Assembly: GCF_000717275.1 (NCBI RefSeq)
Contig: NZ_JNYV01000004.1
Location: 664,023-728,022 of the forward strand
Reading direction: 5' to 3'
Length of the DNA stretch: 64,000 bases
Source of the DNA: Kitasatospora arboriphila
GTDB lineage: Bacteria; Actinomycetota; Actinomycetes; Mycobacteriales; Mycobacteriaceae
A model generated the notes under the pieces. The model worked only from the letters and a program-made list of their open reading frames with translations. It was not told where the DNA came from and searched no databases. Shown piece by piece: positions 62,045 to 64,000 of the stretch (the stretch's first letter is position 1; every line of letters begins with the position of its first letter). Made by a program: the position numbers and the translations under genes.

Positions 62045-62533
62045 TCAGCTGACCTCGTTGAGTTTCCCGGTGGCGACATCGAACACAAACCCGCGCAATG
62101 ACGTCGTCTTGGTAATGAACGGGGACTTCTCGATCCGCGCCAGTGACTGCCGCACATCTTCGTCCAGGTCGCTGAACGCCTCGGCGGACCATGCCGGCTT
62201 CACGCCGACCTCATCTTGGATGGCTCGTTTGAAGTCGTCGTCGGTGAAGGTCAGCATGCCGCAGTCGGTGTGGTGAATCAGGATGATCTCGGTGGTACCG
62301 AGCAGTCGTTGGCTGATGGCGAGTGACCGGATCTCGTCGTCGGTGATCACGCCGCCGGCGTTGCGGATGACGTGTGCCTCACCGTCTTCGAGTCCGAGGA
62401 TGCCGTAGATGTTGAGTCGGGCATCCATGCAAGCGACGACGGCGACGTGCTTGCTGGGTGGAAGGGGCAGGGGACCGGAGAAGTCGGCCGCGTACGCGCG
62501 GTTGTTGTCCAGGTATTCGTCGGTGACGGTCAT
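62045..62533 (-). CDS. Beta-class carbonic anhydrase
   Basis: 162 residues. Zinc ligands Cys 35 (ACMDARL, with Asp 37 and Arg 39), His 88 and Cys 91 (LIHHTDCGML). The short type II form is like mycobacterial Rv1284. It interconverts CO2 and bicarbonate. ATG 62533 (MTVTDEYLDN) fits the family start. The 129 bp before the next gene hold short GGTGAACCC repeats. Confidence 0.9.
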   Translation of the reverse strand: MTVTDEYLDNNRAYAADFSGPLPLPPSKHVAVVACMDARLNIYGILGLEDGEAHVIRNAGGVITDDEIRSLAISQRLLGTTEIILIHHTDCGMLTFTDDDFKRAIQDEVGVKPAWSAEAFSDLDEDVRQSLARIEKSPFITKTTSLRGFVFDVATGKLNEVS

Positions 62534-62627
62534 GCACTCATGCTCATGGGTGCATGAACGCGCGGACAGAGTTGCAGCCACGGTGATTCCAACGCAGTCC
62601 GCCGCCATGATCAGGCCGAATGCCATC

Positions 62628-62661
62628 GGTGAACCCGGTGAACCCGGTGAACCGGGGGGGG
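62628..62661. repeat. 9-bp tandem repeat GGTGAACCC (x3) with a run of eight G
   Basis: GGTGAACCC at 62628 and 62637 and GGTGAACC(G) at 62646, then eight G at 62654-62661, directly after the fecB stop (minus strand). Not in a gene. Confidence 0.8.
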
Positions 62662-62662
62662 C

Positions 62663-63643
62663 TTACACCAGTGAGTTGCCGACGTTGAAGAGCACCAAGT
62701 TCGCCGCCGACAGTCCTCCCGAGCCGAACCAGACCTCGTCCTCCACGATGCGCACGCGTCCCCAGCTCGGTGCACCCATGTCGCGCCATCGATCGCTTTC
62801 GAGGACCGAGGTGCCGTGCTCCAGCCCGGCAGGCCCGTCGAATCCGACGTAGATGACATCGCCGTCGGCAATCTCGAAGTTCTTGTCGTCTATCGGCGTC
62901 GGCTCCGGCTCACGCTGACCCGGCGGACGTTGCACACCCATGTCGGTCAGGACGCTCGCGGCGAACCCGCCGGTGCCCTCCACCGTCTCGGAGTCCTTGC
63001 CGAACCGCACGAGAGAGGCCTGGTTGTATCGTGCGCCGAGTCGGTCGCCGGTCGTCTTGGCCGCGTCTTCGTAGGCTCGCAGTCGTTGCTCACCCGCGTC
63101 ACCGCGGCCCACCGCCTCGGCGACCGCCGACAACCGCTCGCGCCAGTCCTGCGCCGGATCGATCTGGACCGTCCGGACCGAGCCCACAGCACCGTCGAGT
63201 GGGGATTTGCCGACCGTCAGCAGGAGGTCAGGATTGCTCGCCGCTGCCCGTGCGACGTCTGGCCGGCTCTTTTCACCGACGGTGGGAAGATCCTGCACCG
63301 CTGTGCCCATGAACGAGGGGAGCTTGCCGCCGACGGTGGTGGATGCGACCACTTTGCCCTGTACGCCGAGCGCGCACAGAGCGTCGAGGAGGCTCGGATC
63401 CGCGACCAGGATGCGAGCGGGGTCGGGGGCGCCGGAGTCGAGCGGTGCAGGTGTCTGACATGTCTGGTTCTTGTCGCGATCGGGGTCCGCGAGATCGACC
63501 GAGGCGATGCGTGTCGTCGTCTTCACGATCGACCCTTCGCCCTCGGGGACGGACGAGTCGAGGCATCCACTCACACCTGCGCTGACCAGGGCGGCAAGCG
63601 CAAGAGTCGCCAGGGCGCGACGGCGACGGATCACTTCGCTCAC
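62663..63643 (-). CDS. fecB: Iron-siderophore ABC substrate-binding lipoprotein, FecB-like
   Basis: 326 residues. Lipobox VSGC (Cys 27) and a type III periplasmic-binding body: RIASVDLADPDRD, DALCALGVQGKVVAS, DLPTVGEKSRPDVARAAASNPDLLLT, VIYVGFDGPAGLEHG. By position next to ctaD it matches Rv3044 FecB, reported in mycobacteria to bind carboxymycobactin and to affect envelope traits. No permease genes lie beside it. Divergent from ctaD; the 269-bp gap has only a weak TAGGAT -10 at 63808. Confidence 0.9.
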   Translation of the reverse strand: MSEVIRRRRALATLALAALVSAGVSGCLDSSVPEGEGSIVKTTTRIASVDLADPDRDKNQTCQTPAPLDSGAPDPARILVADPSLLDALCALGVQGKVVASTTVGGKLPSFMGTAVQDLPTVGEKSRPDVARAAASNPDLLLTVGKSPLDGAVGSVRTVQIDPAQDWRERLSAVAEAVGRGDAGEQRLRAYEDAAKTTGDRLGARYNQASLVRFGKDSETVEGTGGFAASVLTDMGVQRPPGQREPEPTPIDDKNFEIADGDVIYVGFDGPAGLEHGTSVLESDRWRDMGAPSWGRVRIVEDEVWFGSGGLSAANLVLFNVGNSLV

Positions 63644-63912
63644 AGGTTCTCTTCCACTCTTCGGTTGCGGCCCGATGACGGCTGGATCCCGAACAAACTA
63701 GCACTGGTCCGCCGGGTGGAGACCGATGTCGAAAGCGGCGTTTGCCCACCCCCGGATCGACTACGACAGTTCGTAGGACCCGATCGGCTGCGGGCCTTAT
63801 GAGGGTCTAGGATCAACAGCAGCGCACATTCATGGCCGTCGCTCCAAGCGTCCTCCGCGGAACACCCTTCCGCACCTGACGCAGGCGAGAGGCCACGCAG
63901 GCAGGAGGATCA

Positions 63913-64000
63913 GTGACCGCGGTAGACCAGCCCACCACTCAGGTGGCTCCGGTTCGGCCTTATCCCGAGCGCACGGGTGCCAAGGGTTCGTTCATCTACA
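63913..64000 (+). CDS. ctaD: Cytochrome c oxidase subunit I CtaD, 5' end only
   Basis: The first 29 codons, cut by the right edge: MTAVDQPTTQVAPVRPYPER then TGAKGSFIY, which fits the start of actinobacterial CtaD. GTG 63913 has GGAGGA at 4-8 bp. The subunit holds heme a3-CuB of the respiratory oxidase. The order fecB-ctaD is as in mycobacteria. Confidence 0.8.
   Translation, partial: MTAVDQPTTQVAPVRPYPERTGAKGSFIY

Overview
The window reads as chromosomal DNA from a high-GC, mycolic-acid-type actinobacterium (order Mycobacteriales). The gene set and conserved gene order point to a Gordonia- or Williamsia-like genus; this is inferred from gene content, and the species cannot be told. Several blocks follow the gene order I remember from Mycobacterium tuberculosis: typA-lpqW-mshB-(Rv1171-like)-fbiC-fdxA-dapC; dapD/dapE-LOG-fadD6-folP2-gpgS-DivIVA-DUF3117-glgM/glgC; fbiA-fbiB/whiB2/Rv3259/DUF3499/manB-SIS-manA; the Rv3055/Rv3054c pair; nrdHIEF; and fecB/ctaD. 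No tRNA, rRNA, CRISPR array, insertion sequence or prophage was seen.

Layout. 1-10.8 kb is a more lineage-specific stretch: an aldehyde dehydrogenase cut by the left edge, a WS/DGAT-like acyltransferase, a protein built of 10-residue repeats, an HhH-GPD repair protein, a sugar porter, an enoyl-CoA hydratase, a lipase-like secreted protein that has lost its catalytic residues, and two related secreted proteins. 11-15.4 kb holds a ThiBPQ-type ABC importer, a MutT-like Nudix enzyme and a Cys-rich miniprotein next to an iron-box-like site. 15.5-26.7 kb carries translation GTPase TypA/BipA, LpqW, mycothiol deacetylase MshB, F420 synthase FbiC, cysteine dioxygenase with a rhodanese (their junction holds a 56-bp tandem duplication), ferredoxin and DapC.

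26.8-28.7 kb is the most unusual part: a four-gene operon of a DUF692/MNIO multinuclear iron oxidase, a small partner protein, and two short single-pass membrane proteins with Cys/Ser/Gly-rich tails. It looks like an undescribed RiPP-like system that modifies membrane-anchored cysteine repeats. 28.7-43 kb covers lysine/DAP synthesis (dapD, dapE), two LOG proteins, fadD6, folP2, gpgS, an SDR plus acetoacetate-decarboxylase pair behind a KstR-type palindrome, and glycogen/maltose-1-phosphate genes. 42.9-45.8 kb is the fbiA-fbiB-Nudix operon. 46-52.7 kb has whiB2 behind a WhiA-like GACAC inverted repeat, then the phosphomannose genes.

52.7-56.1 kb holds a divergent eccE/eccB pair of a type VII secretion system, with a tandem 35/36-bp repeat array between them and no other ESX genes nearby. 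56.1-62 kb has a TetR/FMN-reductase pair and the class Ib ribonucleotide reductase operon nrdHIEF behind two NrdR boxes. The right end has carbonic anhydrase, a FecB-like siderophore-binding lipoprotein and the first codons of cytochrome oxidase ctaD.

How the genes work together. FbiA, FbiB and FbiC supply coenzyme F420; MshB supplies mycothiol; DapC, DapD and DapE are the succinylase branch to meso-DAP and lysine; ManB and ManA feed GDP-mannose for the lipomannan/LAM pathway that LpqW is known to influence; GlgM, GlgC and GpgS handle alpha-glucan and methylglucose-polysaccharide precursors. Family assignments come from recognised motifs and remembered gene order; no database search was run.
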